Shown: positions 42,764 to 52,369, numbered from the stretch's first letter. The stretch: DNA of 64,000 bases from Thiomonas arsenitoxydans (GCF_000253115.1 NC_014145.1:1488001-1552000); one strand, 5' to 3'. Translations and numbers: made by a program. Notes: generated by a model from the sequence alone, not told the origin.

Positions 42764-44074
42764 ATGCCGCTGATCGTTCCTGTCGTGTCCACCCCTGCTG
42801 CGCCACCTGCCGAATCGTCGTCGGCCGGGGCTGCAACGTCTCAGAACGAGACCGGGCCAAGCTTTTCCGACGCGCTTTCGCGTGCGGGCAAGGCGGCGCC
42901 TTCGTCGTCGGCGTCCTCAGATTCGGCAAAAGCGCAGAAACCGAGCGAGGCTTCATCTTCAGACGCAAAAGCGACAGCGCAGGCGCAGGGCAAGGCCGAT
43001 TCGCCGCAGATGCAGTCATCCGCGCCATCACAAGATTCTGCAGCGGCGAATGCGAGCGCATCGGCGCTGGCCCTGCAGACCAGCGGGGCGCTCGAAGCGG
43101 CAATGGCGGCAGCGCAAAGCGGCAAAACCTTGCCGCAGGACGACCGCAAGACTGCGCCGAAGGATGCCAGCCCAGCAGCAGTACCTGGCCCCGTGCTCGC
43201 CGCCATGCTGCAGGCGCCGGTTGCCACCTCGGTTGCCGCGCCCATTGCCACCCCGACGGCTGAGGCCCAAGACGCCAAAACCTTGCCGACCTCTGCACTG
43301 CTGGCCGGACCGCAGAACGACCCGCTGACAGACCGGCAGGCGAACTTCGGGCGCGCGGGAGCGCCAGCTGGCGTCACGACGGGCGACACAACCAAGGGCG
43401 CCGAGAGCCTGCCCGCGTGGATGCAGAACCTGGCGGGCAGCGCTGCAGACGCCGCACAGCCCAGCCGATTCGCGGCTCTGCATCAGTCCCTCACCACGGC
43501 TTCAGACCTTTCGGCCCTGCAGGCCGCACCATCGAACCATGCCGACGCAACCCCGTCTGTTGTCTCGCCAACTCAGATCGGGCAGGCTTTGACTCTGGGT
43601 ATGCCACAGGCCAACCAAGTATCGCAGACGGTCTGGGCGGCTACCGTGCCCGCCCATATGGGGTCGCCCGACTGGGGGCAGGCGATGAATCAGCAGGTCT
43701 TGCTGGCGGCACAGGGGCAGCAGCAATTCGCCACGCTGCATCTCAATCCGCCGCAACTCGGGCCGCTCGAAGTCCATCTGCAGATGCACGATGGCCAGAT
43801 TCAGGCGCAGTTTGTCTCCGCGCATGCCGTGGTGCGGCAGGCGGTCGAGGCGGCGCTGCCGCAACTGCGCGATGTGTTTGCCGGGGCCGGGCTGTCGCTC
43901 GGCCAGACTTCCGTCGGCACACAAGGCGGGCAGGGCGATCGCCAGCAGGCACGCTCACAGCGTGGCACCTCGGGATCGAACGCGATTGCCGACATCGCCG
44001 CAGGCGGAGCACCGGGCGCTTCGGCTGCGCAGGTCTTGCGCTGGCAGCAGGGACTGGTGAACACCTATGTGTGA
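42764..44074 (+). CDS. fliK: Hook-length control protein FliK
   Basis: FliK is secreted during hook growth and switches export specificity from hook to filament proteins. The 436-residue product has a long Ala/Ser/Pro/Gln-rich disordered part (1-300) and the conserved C-terminal hook domain: FATLHLNPPQLGPLEVHLQM, QIQAQFVSAHAVVRQAVEAA and LPQLRDVFAGAGLSLGQTSV. It has its own sigma-54 promoter, distinct from the fliE operon. Confidence 0.94.
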   Translation: MPLIVPVVSTPAAPPAESSSAGAATSQNETGPSFSDALSRAGKAAPSSSASSDSAKAQKPSEASSSDAKATAQAQGKADSPQMQSSAPSQDSAAANASASALALQTSGALEAAMAAAQSGKTLPQDDRKTAPKDASPAAVPGPVLAAMLQAPVATSVAAPIATPTAEAQDAKTLPTSALLAGPQNDPLTDRQANFGRAGAPAGVTTGDTTKGAESLPAWMQNLAGSAADAAQPSRFAALHQSLTTASDLSALQAAPSNHADATPSVVSPTQIGQALTLGMPQANQVSQTVWAATVPAHMGSPDWGQAMNQQVLLAAQGQQQFATLHLNPPQLGPLEVHLQMHDGQIQAQFVSAHAVVRQAVEAALPQLRDVFAGAGLSLGQTSVGTQGGQGDRQQARSQRGTSGSNAIADIAAGGAPGASAAQVLRWQQGLVNTYV

Positions 44075-44128
44075 GAACCTGGGGGTCTTTCATGCTGCGG
44101 TCGGTGTGCTGCTCGCAGCGGCGCCCCT

Positions 44129-44155
44129 TCAAAAACCCCGCCCTTGTGTCGTTAA
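44129..44155 (+). promoter_or_regulatory. Weak sigma-28-like promoter before fliL
   Basis: GTCGTTAA (44148-44155) is identical to the -10 of the fliD promoter, with TCAAA (44129-44133) 14 bases upstream. The -35 matches three of five bases. The fliL ATG is 86 bases downstream. Confidence 0.4.
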
Positions 44156-44241
44156 ACCCTGCAGTGAAAACGCATTGATCGTCCTTCACGCGCAAAGGGT
44201 GCGCAGCGTGCGCGCCCCAATCAGCACATCAGGAGTGGGGT

Positions 44242-44811
44242 ATGGCGGAACAAGAGGCCAAGGCCAAGGAAAAGGGCGGCGGCAAGACCAAGTTGATCAT
44301 CATCATTCTGGTGGCGGTGATCGTGCTGATGGCCGGGGGCGGCGCGGCGGCATTTTTTCTGATGAAGCCCAAGGCGGCGCCCACCGCGGCCGAGCTGGCT
44401 GCGGAGGCTGCGGCCGAGAAGGCGAAGAACATGCGTTTCATCAGCATGGAGCCGTTTGTCACCAATCTGCAGAGTACCGACGGCACAGTGCATTACCTGC
44501 AGGTCAAGATCGATCTCAAGACTTACGATCCTTTGGTTGAAGGCAAGGTCAAGCTCATGACGCCCGAACTCCGCAACAACATTCTGCGCATCCTCGCGGC
44601 CCAGTCGATCGACAAGGTCGATTCGGTGGAAGGGCGCGATCATCTGCGCGAAGACATCCTGCATTCGGTGAACAAGGTGCTCGAAGGCGCGCCTGCGGTG
44701 GCCGCTGCAGGTGGGGAACATGGCGGCGGGGGCGGCGCGGCTGCCGCTGCGCATGGACATGACGGGGCGCCGATCGACGGCGTGTTTTTTACCGCTTTCG
44801 TGGTGCAGTGA
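44242..44811 (+). CDS. fliL: Flagellar basal-body associated protein FliL
   Basis: FliL is a single-pass inner-membrane protein that surrounds stators and supports torque under load. The 189-residue product has a Lys-rich cytoplasmic start, one membrane segment (LIIIILVAVIVLMAGGGAAA) and a periplasmic domain with MRFISMEPFVTNLQSTDGTV, LQVKIDLKTYDP and LRNNILRILAAQSIDKV. A Gly/Ala/His-rich insertion (about 155-173) precedes the C-terminal VFFTAFVVQ. It is first of fliLMN. Confidence 0.93.
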   Translation: MAEQEAKAKEKGGGKTKLIIIILVAVIVLMAGGGAAAFFLMKPKAAPTAAELAAEAAAEKAKNMRFISMEPFVTNLQSTDGTVHYLQVKIDLKTYDPLVEGKVKLMTPELRNNILRILAAQSIDKVDSVEGRDHLREDILHSVNKVLEGAPAVAAAGGEHGGGGGAAAAAHGHDGAPIDGVFFTAFVVQ

Positions 44812-44851
44812 AATGAAACAGCCCCGACGCTCGATTTGCTCGCTGCTCCGC

Positions 44852-44866
44852 GAGGGCAGTGCCCTC
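44852..44866 (+). other. Small hairpin between fliL and fliM
   Basis: GAGGGC (44852-44857) and GCCCTC (44861-44866) with loop AGT. It lies in the fliL-fliM gap, has no clear T-run, and may limit read-through or mark an mRNA processing point. Confidence 0.35.
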
Positions 44867-44894
44867 TTCCTTATAACGTCTGTGCGGAACTGAC

Positions 44895-45905
44895 ATGGTT
44901 CAAGACGTCCTCTCCCAAGACGAAGTCGACGCGCTGTTCGGCGGCATTTCAGGCGAAGAGCCGGTGGCCGAACCGGAGGCGGCGGATGAAGGGGGCGTGC
45001 GTCCTTACGACCTGGCCAGCCAGGACCGCATCGTGCGCGGGCGCATGCCCACGCTGGAAGTCATCAACGAGCGCTTCGCCCGGCTGTGGCGGGTGAGTCT
45101 GTTCAACTTTCTGCGGCGCGCCTCTGAAATCTCGGTGTCGTCGGTGAAGCTGACCAAGTACAACGAGTTCATTCGCGGCCTGGTCGTGCCCAGCAATCTC
45201 AATCTGGTGCAGATGAAACCTTTGCGCGGAACCGCGTTGTTCATCTTCGACCCGCGGCTGATTTTCAGCGTGATCGACAACTTTTTCGGGGGAGATGGCC
45301 GCTTTCACGCCCGCATCGAGGGCCGCGACTTTACCCCGCTGGAGCAGCGCATCATCAAGCGCATGCTCGACATGGTGTTCAAGGAATACAAAACCGCCTG
45401 GGCGCCCGTGCTGCCGCTGGAGCCCGAGCTCACGCGCTCCGAAGTCAACCCGCAGTTCGTCAACATCGCCACCCCGACCGAGGTGGTCATCGTCTCCACC
45501 TTCGATGTCGAGATCGAGGGCGGCGGCGGTAGCCTGCACGTGTGCATCCCGTACAGCATGGTCGAACCCATCCGCGACCAGCTCACCACCGGCATGACCA
45601 CAGACCGCAGCGAGGTCGACCACCGCTGGGTCAAGGCCTTGCAGACTGAAATGCGCGAGGCCGAAGTGGAAATGCGCGTCGAACTGCTGCAACGGCAAAT
45701 TCTGGTGCGCGAACTGCTGAATCTGCGGGTCGGCGATGTCCTGCCGGTGGACATGCCCGAAACCGTGATTGCCCGCGTGGACGGCATTCCCGTGCTGCTG
45801 GGCGAGTATGGCCGGCACGAAGACAAGATGGCGCTCAAGATTCGCCAGCAGCTTTTCCCGGAGGTGCCCGAGAAGGCGCAACTCCTGGCGCACGGCGCGC
45901 ACTGA
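44895..45905 (+). CDS. fliM: Motor switch protein FliM
   Basis: FliM forms the middle of the C-ring and is the docking site for phospho-CheY. The 336-residue product starts MVQDVLSQDEVDALFGGISG, the CheY-binding peptide, and contains RIVRGRMPTLEVINERFARL, NLVQMKPLRGTALFIFDPRL and PIRDQLTTGMTTDRSEVDHR. The C-terminal FliN-like part is LLNLRVGDVLPVDMPETVIA. Length matches E. coli FliM (334). Confidence 0.97.
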   Translation: MVQDVLSQDEVDALFGGISGEEPVAEPEAADEGGVRPYDLASQDRIVRGRMPTLEVINERFARLWRVSLFNFLRRASEISVSSVKLTKYNEFIRGLVVPSNLNLVQMKPLRGTALFIFDPRLIFSVIDNFFGGDGRFHARIEGRDFTPLEQRIIKRMLDMVFKEYKTAWAPVLPLEPELTRSEVNPQFVNIATPTEVVIVSTFDVEIEGGGGSLHVCIPYSMVEPIRDQLTTGMTTDRSEVDHRWVKALQTEMREAEVEMRVELLQRQILVRELLNLRVGDVLPVDMPETVIARVDGIPVLLGEYGRHEDKMALKIRQQLFPEVPEKAQLLAHGAH

Positions 45906-45934
45906 TTCCGATCCCTTATTCCGCAGGACATTCC

Positions 45935-46369
45935 ATGGCAGAAGACACCTCCACCGACACCGCAGCCGCCGACGATCTGGCAGCCTGGGGCGAAGCCATG
46001 GCGGAGCAGGGCGTATCCGCCGAGCCTGCAGCCGCTGCGGCAGAGCCGCCCAAGGTGCAACCCGCCCCCTTCGCCGAACTTCGTGCCGATCAGGGCGGCG
46101 GCGCGCCCAACAACCAGCTCGATCTGGTGATGGACATCCCCGTCACGCTGTCGGTGGAACTGGGCCGCACCAAAATCCAGATTCGCGAACTGCTGCAACT
46201 GGCGCAAGGTTCAGTGGTCGATCTCGACCGGCTCGCAGGCGAACCGATGGATGTGCTGGTCAACGGCTTTCTCATCGCGCGCGGCGAAGTCGTGCTGGTG
46301 AATGACAAGTTCGGCATTCGCCTGACCGACATCGTCAGCCCGACCGAGCGCGCCCGGCGCCTGGCTTGA
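45935..46369 (+). CDS. fliN: Motor switch protein FliN
   Basis: FliN forms the base of the C-ring and helps dock FliH and CheY-P. The 144-residue product has an acidic Ala-rich N-terminus, then the SpoA domain: DLVMDIPVTLSVELGRTKIQ, IRELLQLAQGSVVDLDRLAG and NDKFGIRLTDIVSPTERARR. It follows fliM by 29 bases. fliOPQR and flhBA, which often follow, are not in this window. Confidence 0.97.
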   Translation: MAEDTSTDTAAADDLAAWGEAMAEQGVSAEPAAAAAEPPKVQPAPFAELRADQGGGAPNNQLDLVMDIPVTLSVELGRTKIQIRELLQLAQGSVVDLDRLAGEPMDVLVNGFLIARGEVVLVNDKFGIRLTDIVSPTERARRLA

Positions 46370-46390
46370 ACTGTTAGAAAAGCCGACGGC

Positions 46391-47884
46391 TCAAGCCAAT
46401 CTGAACTGCAGCATGCTTTCCTGCAAAGCCTGCGCGTGCGCATTCATCTCTTCGGCAGTGGCCGCGAGTTGTTCCGAAGCCGAGGCGTTCTGCTGGGTGA
46501 CGGCGGAGAGCTGCGCCACCGCCTGATTGATCTGCTGCATGCCGGTGGCCTGTTCTTCCGACGCTGCTGTGATCTCCTGCACCAGATCCGAAGTCTTCGA
46601 GATATTGGGTGCCATCTGCGCAATCAAGCTACCCGCCGCATCCGCCTGCTTCACCGTCGAAGTCGCCAGATCGCCAATCTCCTTGGCCGCCACCTGAGAG
46701 CGCTCCGCCAGCTTGCGCACCTCCGCGGCCACCACCGCAAAGCCCTTGCCATGCTCCCCAGCCCGGGCCGCTTCAATCGCCGCATTCAAAGCCAGCATAT
46801 TGGTCTGATACGCAATGTCATCGATGATCGAGATGCGCTCCGCTATGGCTTGCATCGCCGAGACCGTGCCCTGCACCGCCGCACCCCCTTCACGCGCTTG
46901 GCCTGCCGCCTGCTGCGCCATCGAATCCGTCAGACGGGCGTTATCCGCATTCTGGCGAATCGAAGCGGTCGCCTGCTCCAGCGTGGCCGAGGTTTCCTCC
47001 ACCGAAGCCGCCTGCTCCGAAGACGACTGCGACAGACTTTGCGAAGTGGCCGACACCTGGGTGGACGCCGAGAGCAACTGCTCGGCCGACGACCGCACCG
47101 AGCCGATGACCGAAGTCAGCCGCCCGACCATGTCCCCCAAAGCTGTGAGCAACTGCCCGGTTTCATCCTTCGAGGTGGAAGCCACCCGCACCGACAGATC
47201 GCCTTCGGCGACACGCTGGGTCACAGAAACGGCTTCGGCTAGAGGACGGGTGATGGAACGGGTGATGAGCCAGGCAGCGGCGATAGCCAGCAGCAGGGCG
47301 AGCACAGCCAGGCCGATGCTGGCATTGCGGGCAGCCACGAAATCGGACTCGCTCTGGGCATAGAGCGTATCGGTCTGACCCCGCAACAACGTCTCAATGG
47401 CCGCGGTTTCCTGGCGAACCTCGCGTGACACGATCAAGCCGGATTTGAGGTAATCGGCCGCAGCGGTGCCGAAGTTGCTTCGCTGCATTTCAGGAATCGC
47501 GGTCTGTTGCGCCGAACGTCCTTTGGCGATGATGGCGCGCAGGTTGTCGAGCCGGGTCTGCAGTTGCGGGGTGGGTTGCAGAGACTCCAAAGTCTTGAAA
47601 GCGGCGTCCGTATTCACACGTTGTTCAGCGATAAGGGCACGATCGGCATCACTGAACTGCTGCGACAGCAGGCTGCGCAGCATGATGCGTGTGGTGTTCT
47701 GGCTGCTGTTGGCAATGATGGTGACGGCTCGCTCCTTGGCGAGACGGTTTTGCACCACGAGCTGCATGTGGCTCTGAATGCGAGAGGCTTCGTACAGCCC
47801 GAACGCCGCGTTGACAAGCAGAAGAACGATCAGCAGGCCGAAGGCGAGGCTGAGGCGTGTGCCGATGCGAAGGTTGTTGAACAT
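46391..47884 (-). CDS. Transmembrane methyl-accepting chemotaxis protein
   Basis: A 497-residue chemoreceptor. The first membrane helix ([20 protein letters not shown]) and second ([20 protein letters not shown], near 190-210) bracket a periplasmic four-helix-type sensing domain of about 160 residues. A HAMP follows ([20 protein letters not shown]). The signalling tip is canonical: [20 protein letters not shown] and [20 protein letters not shown]. There is no CheR/CheB-tethering pentapeptide at the C-terminus (ends LQFRLA). It is the last gene of the MCP-CheY-STAS-CheA operon, 33 bases after cheA. Convergent with fliN; the repeat GGCTTGA/TCAAGCC (46363-46397) spans the two gene ends. Ligand unknown. 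Confidence 0.93.
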   Translation of the reverse strand: MFNNLRIGTRLSLAFGLLIVLLLVNAAFGLYEASRIQSHMQLVVQNRLAKERAVTIIANSSQNTTRIMLRSLLSQQFSDADRALIAEQRVNTDAAFKTLESLQPTPQLQTRLDNLRAIIAKGRSAQQTAIPEMQRSNFGTAAADYLKSGLIVSREVRQETAAIETLLRGQTDTLYAQSESDFVAARNASIGLAVLALLLAIAAAWLITRSITRPLAEAVSVTQRVAEGDLSVRVASTSKDETGQLLTALGDMVGRLTSVIGSVRSSAEQLLSASTQVSATSQSLSQSSSEQAASVEETSATLEQATASIRQNADNARLTDSMAQQAAGQAREGGAAVQGTVSAMQAIAERISIIDDIAYQTNMLALNAAIEAARAGEHGKGFAVVAAEVRKLAERSQVAAKEIGDLATSTVKQADAAGSLIAQMAPNISKTSDLVQEITAASEEQATGMQQINQAVAQLSAVTQQNASASEQLAATAEEMNAHAQALQESMLQFRLA

Positions 47885-47917
47885 GGAAGGCTCACTTTGT
47901 GCGGACGTTGAAGGGGT

Positions 47918-50158
47918 TCAGTTGCTCAGTGCCGGGGCCTGGCGCCCCTGCGCGCTTCGGCTGGCGCGGCTGATCAGGGGGGCGGCGTCGAGGATGAGCG
48001 CCACTTCGCCGTTGCCCAGAATGGTCGAGCCGCTGATGCCTTGCAGGTGGGCGAACAGCGCGCCCAGCGGTTTGATGACGGTCTGATATTCGCCAAGCAG
48101 GGCATCGACGACGATGCCAGCGCGCTGCCCGCCGATTTGCGCGACCACCACATTGCTGCGGGTGTTCGGCGAGTCAGCGGCAGAGTCCGCCAAACCGAGC
48201 TGTTCGCGCAGATGCAATAGGGGCAACACTTCGCCGCGCAGGTTGATATAGCCCTGCTGCGGCTGGGTGGGCGCAAACTCCATGCACTCGATCACCGCGT
48301 CGAGCGGCAGCACGAAGGTGCGCCCGGCGGCTTGCACCAGAAAGCCGTCGATGATGGCGAGCGTCAAGGGCAGGCGCAGGTGCATCTGCGTGCCCACGCC
48401 GGCGCTGCTCTGGATGTCGATGCTGCCGCGAATGGCTTCGATATTGCGTTTGACCACGTCCATGCCCACGCCACGGCCGGACAGGTCGGTGACGGCGTCG
48501 GCGGTGGAGAAGCCGGGCTCGAAAATCAGCGCCCACACCTCGGCGTCGGGCAGGGCGGCGGCGGCCTCAGTCGAAATCAGACCGCGCTCGACGGCTTTGG
48601 CAAGAATGCGCTCGCGGTTCAGCCCGCCGCCGTCGTCTGAAACCGTGATGAGAATGCTGCCCGAGTCGTGACGGGCGGCGAGTTTGAGGGTGCCTTGGGC
48701 GGGTTTGCCGCGGGCGGTGCGCACTTCGGGGGACTCGATGCCGTGATCGATCGAGTTGCGCACCAGGTGCATCAGCGGATCGGCGATGCGCTCGACCAGG
48801 GTTTTATCCATCTCGGTGTCGGCGCCTTCGATGACCAGGGCGATGTCTTTGCCCAGCTCACGCGACACGTCGCGCACCACGCGCTGAAAGCGCGCGAAGG
48901 TTTCGCCGATCTCGACCATGCGCAGCTTGAGCGCCCGCTCGCGGATGTCTTCGACCAGCCGGGTGATCTGCGCGGCGGCTTCGATCTGGCTGGCGTTCTG
49001 CGCGTGCAGCGCATTGCCGGCGCTGGCAATCACCAGTTCGCCCACGAGGTTGATGAGGGCGTCGAGCTTGTCGGCGGCCACGCGCAGCATCTGGTTGTCA
49101 CGGCTGCGTTTGTCTTTGATCTGCTTCTGTTTGTCGAGCGCGGCCTGCACAATGGGCTGGTGCGTGGCGCCTTCGCGCACCAGAATCTCGCCCAAGGGGG
49201 CGGCCGGTGCGCCGGTGGCCTGCGCGTCGTGTTGCGCGTTGAGCGCGTCGCTCAATTCTTTCTGCGTCAGCGTGCCGATCTGCACCAGAATGTCGCCCAG
49301 CCGCAGGTCGTCTTCGGGCAGGCTGCGAATGAGTTGCACATAGTCGGCAATGCGGCTGTGCGCGGGCAGGATGCGGATGGTGCTGTCTTCCTGCACGAAC
49401 TCGAACACGGCGGCGATTTCTTCCTTGCTGGCCTCGCTCTTGAAGTTGATCTCGAAACCGAGATAGCTGGTCTCGGCGTCCATCGCGTCGAGCGGGGGCA
49501 GGGCGTCGGTCAGGGTGACGAGACCGACGATTTCGCCCAGCCCGCGCAGATAGCGGATGAAGGCCAGCGGGTCCATGCCGTTGCGCAGACTGTCGGCGCC
49601 GAAGCGCAGCGACAGATGCCACGATGGCGTCAGCGCCGATCCGTGCGCGAGCACGGTGACGGGGGCGGCTTCCGCCGAGGGGGCGCTCGGTGCGATGGGG
49701 CTTTGCTGGGCCACGACCAGCGCACCGCCTGCGGGCTGCTGAGCGGCCTGCAGCCGGGTGACCAGCGCCTGTTCTTCCGGGGTGTCGGCGATGCAGGCAC
49801 CTTGGCTGTCGATCTGGTCGATCAGTTGCGCGAGGTGATCGCGCCCTTGCAGCAACAGCGCGACGAGTTCGCTGCTGACGGCGAGTTTGCCTGCGCGAAT
49901 CTGGTCGAGCACGCTTTCCAGATGGTGAGTGAAACGCACGATGCCGTCGAGGCCGAACAGCCCGGCCGAGCCTTTGATGGTGTGGGCCGCGCGGAACAGG
50001 GCGTTGATGTGCTCGCCATCCAGGGCGTCATCAATAGCGTCATCAGCGCCGCCTTGGGGTTCGAGTTCCATCAGCCCGCGTTCCATGCCTTCGAGCAGCT
50101 CTTGCGCTTCGACGATGAAGGAGCGCATGGCCTGCTGCATTTGTTGTTCGAAGCTCAT
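47918..50158 (-). CDS. cheA: Chemotaxis histidine kinase CheA with embedded MshEN-type domain
   Basis: A 746-residue kinase. P1 HPt domain: phospho-His59 in FRAAHTIKGSAGLFG. A P2-like region (about 180-265) follows. Residues 286-345 carry two 24-residue motifs of the c-di-GMP-binding MshEN domain: RLGDILVQIGTLTQKELSDA ending ALNAQ309, and LGEILVREGATHQPIVQAAL ending DKQ. Then dimerisation helices, ATPase (N box LMHLVRNSIDHGIE, G1 ITVSDDGGG, G2 DLSGRGVGMDVV) and C-terminal CheW-like P5. Start ATG 50158 overlaps the STAS stop (ATGA). The MshEN insertion suggests direct control of kinase output by c-di-GMP. No cheW, cheR or cheB lies in this operon. Confidence 0.92.
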   Translation of the reverse strand: MSFEQQMQQAMRSFIVEAQELLEGMERGLMELEPQGGADDAIDDALDGEHINALFRAAHTIKGSAGLFGLDGIVRFTHHLESVLDQIRAGKLAVSSELVALLLQGRDHLAQLIDQIDSQGACIADTPEEQALVTRLQAAQQPAGGALVVAQQSPIAPSAPSAEAAPVTVLAHGSALTPSWHLSLRFGADSLRNGMDPLAFIRYLRGLGEIVGLVTLTDALPPLDAMDAETSYLGFEINFKSEASKEEIAAVFEFVQEDSTIRILPAHSRIADYVQLIRSLPEDDLRLGDILVQIGTLTQKELSDALNAQHDAQATGAPAAPLGEILVREGATHQPIVQAALDKQKQIKDKRSRDNQMLRVAADKLDALINLVGELVIASAGNALHAQNASQIEAAAQITRLVEDIRERALKLRMVEIGETFARFQRVVRDVSRELGKDIALVIEGADTEMDKTLVERIADPLMHLVRNSIDHGIESPEVRTARGKPAQGTLKLAARHDSGSILITVSDDGGGLNRERILAKAVERGLISTEAAAALPDAEVWALIFEPGFSTADAVTDLSGRGVGMDVVKRNIEAIRGSIDIQSSAGVGTQMHLRLPLTLAIIDGFLVQAAGRTFVLPLDAVIECMEFAPTQPQQGYINLRGEVLPLLHLREQLGLADSAADSPNTRSNVVVAQIGGQRAGIVVDALLGEYQTVIKPLGALFAHLQGISGSTILGNGEVALILDAAPLISRASRSAQGRQAPALSN

Positions 50159-50496
50159 GCGTGCTCCTTGGGGGCTGTGGTGTGGCCGAACTCGACTACC
50201 GGGTCGCCGAAGTAGGCGAGCAGGCCGCAGAGTTCGAGGGCGTCGATGACGGCGGGGCTGTGCCCGCTGAGTTTGAGGCTGTGCTCCAGATTGCTGGCCT
50301 GCTGTTTGGCGGCCAGCAGAATCTGTACGCCGGAGGCATCGATCTCGTCGACCGCGGTCAACTGCAGTTCGACCAGGGGATGCTGGGCGATCAGCTCGGC
50401 CAGCCGGGTGCGCACCTCGGCGGCGGCATAGATGTCGAGCGCGCCTTGCAGCGTCACGCTGCAAGCCGGGCCGGCTTGATGGGGGATGATGTCCAC
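50155..50496 (-). CDS. STAS-domain protein (anti-sigma-factor-antagonist type) of the Che operon
   Basis: A 113-residue single STAS domain. The SpoIIAA-like signature VDEIDASGVQILLAAKQQAS contains the Ser that is phosphorylated in anti-anti-sigma factors. It starts with ACSVTLQGALDIYAAAEVRT, as expected. It sits between cheY and cheA; such STAS genes recur in some F7-type chemosensory clusters, where their role is not fully known. It may interact with the CheA or receptor array. No cognate anti-sigma kinase is nearby. Confidence 0.88.
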   Translation of the reverse strand: MDIIPHQAGPACSVTLQGALDIYAAAEVRTRLAELIAQHPLVELQLTAVDEIDASGVQILLAAKQQASNLEHSLKLSGHSPAVIDALELCGLLAYFGDPVVEFGHTTAPKEHA

Positions 50497-50516
50497 AGCG
50501 TCTCCTCTGGCGGGGT

Positions 50517-50885
50517 TCAGGGTGCGATGAGTTTGGAGACCGCAGCCAGCATCTGCGCCGGCTGGAAGGGTTTGACCACCCAGGCGCGGGCGCCTGCGGC
50601 CTGGCCTTGCGCCTTCATGTCGTCCTGGCTTTCGGTGGTGAGCATGATGATGGGCGTGAACTTGTAGTCGGCCTTCTGCTTGATCTCTTTCACCAGGGTG
50701 ATGCCGTCCATATTGGGCATGTTCACGTCGCTGATGATGAGGTGGATCTTGCGGCCGTCGAGCTTGGTCAGCGCGTCCACGCCGTCAACGGCTTCAATGA
50801 CTTCGTAGCCCGCGCTGGCAAGGGCGATGTTGACCACCTGACGCAGTGAGGCGGAGTCGTCGACGATGAGAATGGTTTTGGCCAT
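50517..50885 (-). CDS. cheY: CheY-type response regulator
   Basis: A 122-residue single-domain receiver starting MAKTILIVDDSASLRQVVNI. It has the acidic pair DD, phospho-acceptor Asp in LIISDVNMPNMDG, Thr in IIMLTTESQ and Lys in WVVKPFQP; the switch aromatic position is Trp (ARAWVV). It is distinct from the CheY at the left edge. Probably the direct phospho-target of the MshEN-CheA encoded two genes downstream. Whether it acts on the motor or on another output cannot be told from sequence. Confidence 0.92.
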   Translation of the reverse strand: MAKTILIVDDSASLRQVVNIALASAGYEVIEAVDGVDALTKLDGRKIHLIISDVNMPNMDGITLVKEIKQKADYKFTPIIMLTTESQDDMKAQGQAAGARAWVVKPFQPAQMLAAVSKLIAP

Positions 50886-50932
50886 GGCAATGTGCTTTTG
50901 AAAGAGGGGATCGAAATAAGGGTTTGCTGGAG

Positions 50933-51931
50933 TCAGAAAAAGGTGATGTCGCCGCCGTCTTGCGCGTCCATCGTGGACTGTCCGTCGTGGTTGAGGCGCT
51001 GCTCCTGCGTGGTGTAGCCGCCCGCGATGCGCTGCATGAAGGCGGAGGCGTCGAGCGCGGCTTCAGGGTTGCTGGCGCGGCGCGACTGATAGCTCTGTAG
51101 TTCGACCACCAGGGCGTCGAGGCTGTCGCGGCTGTGGGTGAGAATCTGGCTGACCCGATCCTGGAACTGCAGCGACACCAGCACATCGCCGATCTCTTCG
51201 CGGATACCGCTGCTTTCGCGTTGCAGCAGGTCGGACGAATCGGACAGCCCCGTAGCCACATCGCGCAGGCGGGCGAGCACCTGATCGATGGACGATTCGG
51301 ATTGGGTGAGGAACTGCTGCTCCTCGATTTGCGATTGCCCGGCCGAGCGGGTGAGCGTCTGGATGGCGCCGGTGATGATTTTCACCTGCTCGCCCATCTT
51401 GCGCCCGGTATCGCGCGATTGCGCCGAGAGCTTGCGCACTTCGTCGGCCACCACCGCGAAGCCGCGGCCGTTTTCGCCAGCCCGCGCGGCTTCGATGGCC
51501 GCATTGAGCGCGAGCAGATTGGTCTTGGCCGCCAGCGCCGCCACTTCAGTCGCCATCTTCTCCAGCGCCTCGGTGTAGCGCGACATGCCCAACACTTCGC
51601 TGACCATGGCGGCGCGCTTGTCCAGCGCGGTGCGCAACTGCTCGAGCACGGCGCCGAGTTCGCCTTCGCTGCGGCGGAATACCGCCACCACGCCTTCGCC
51701 GCCATCCATGCCGGCGGCGGCATGCTGCGACGCCTTCACAGCGTTTTCCAGGCGGTTGTGCAGGCTGGAGAAGCGCTGGCTCAAGGCCAGAATGGCGGTC
51801 TCCATCTGTGCGCGTCCGGCGTCGATCTGTTGGCCGAGCACGGGTAAGGCCTGAGCGCAGAGGGCGTCGATCTGCTGCGCAGCATCGCTGTGCTGCAGGG
51901 CGGGAGGGGAGGTCGTGGCGTCTTGGGTCAT
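50933..51931 (-). CDS. Cytosolic methyl-accepting chemotaxis protein ending DITFF
   Basis: A 332-residue receptor without membrane segments. A helical N-terminal region of about 115 residues leads to the signalling hairpin [20 protein letters not shown] and [20 protein letters not shown]. The C-terminal part ([30 protein letters not shown]) and the end DITFF are features shared by soluble MCP-like proteins encoded beside CheY-STAS-CheA genes. It is the first gene of the operon. No ligand domain is recognised; internal signals are likely. Confidence 0.88.
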   Translation of the reverse strand: MTQDATTSPPALQHSDAAQQIDALCAQALPVLGQQIDAGRAQMETAILALSQRFSSLHNRLENAVKASQHAAAGMDGGEGVVAVFRRSEGELGAVLEQLRTALDKRAAMVSEVLGMSRYTEALEKMATEVAALAAKTNLLALNAAIEAARAGENGRGFAVVADEVRKLSAQSRDTGRKMGEQVKIITGAIQTLTRSAGQSQIEEQQFLTQSESSIDQVLARLRDVATGLSDSSDLLQRESSGIREEIGDVLVSLQFQDRVSQILTHSRDSLDALVVELQSYQSRRASNPEAALDASAFMQRIAGGYTTQEQRLNHDGQSTMDAQDGGDITFF

Positions 51932-51991
51932 GGCGGAGTCAACGCGGGTTATGGGAGGTAGTGTTGCCGGGAGGTTGGGTTGCAGGGAAGT

Positions 51992-52369
51992 TCAATGGGG
52001 CTGCGCGGCCAGTTGGCGCACCAGGGTTTCGAGCCGATCGATGTCGGAACTCTTGTCGAAGAAATAATCGGCGCCTCCATCGAGGCTGCGGGCGCGGTGC
52101 TGCGAGTTGGCGTGCTGGGTGAACATCGCCACGCAGATATCACTCCGGCTGGACTTGATGCGCTGCAAAACTTGCAGCCCGCTCTCACCCGGCATTTCGA
52201 TATCGAGCACGATGAAGCGCACCGCGCCTGCGGTGTCTTGCTGCAACAGCTCCATCGCCTGCTGCCCGCAATCGGCCTGCAGCACGGCTTGCACCCCGTC
52301 AATGCCGCACAGCAGGCCGGCCAGGCGCTCGCGCACCATTGCAGAATCGTCGACCACCATCAGTTGCAT
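51992..52369 (-). CDS. Single-domain response regulator
   Basis: A 125-residue stand-alone receiver: MQLMVVDDSAMVRERLAGLL, phospho-acceptor Asp in FIVLDIEMPGESG, a Thr in VAMFTQHANSQ and Lys in YFFDKSSDIDRL. The segment after the Thr and the FFDKSSD loop differ from CheY. No output domain. It lies 60 bases upstream of the cytosolic MCP gene in the same direction, so it may belong to the chemosensory operon. It is 140 bases from the NarL-type regulator and probably separate from it. Confidence 0.88.
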   Translation of the reverse strand: MQLMVVDDSAMVRERLAGLLCGIDGVQAVLQADCGQQAMELLQQDTAGAVRFIVLDIEMPGESGLQVLQRIKSSRSDICVAMFTQHANSQHRARSLDGGADYFFDKSSDIDRLETLVRQLAAQPH

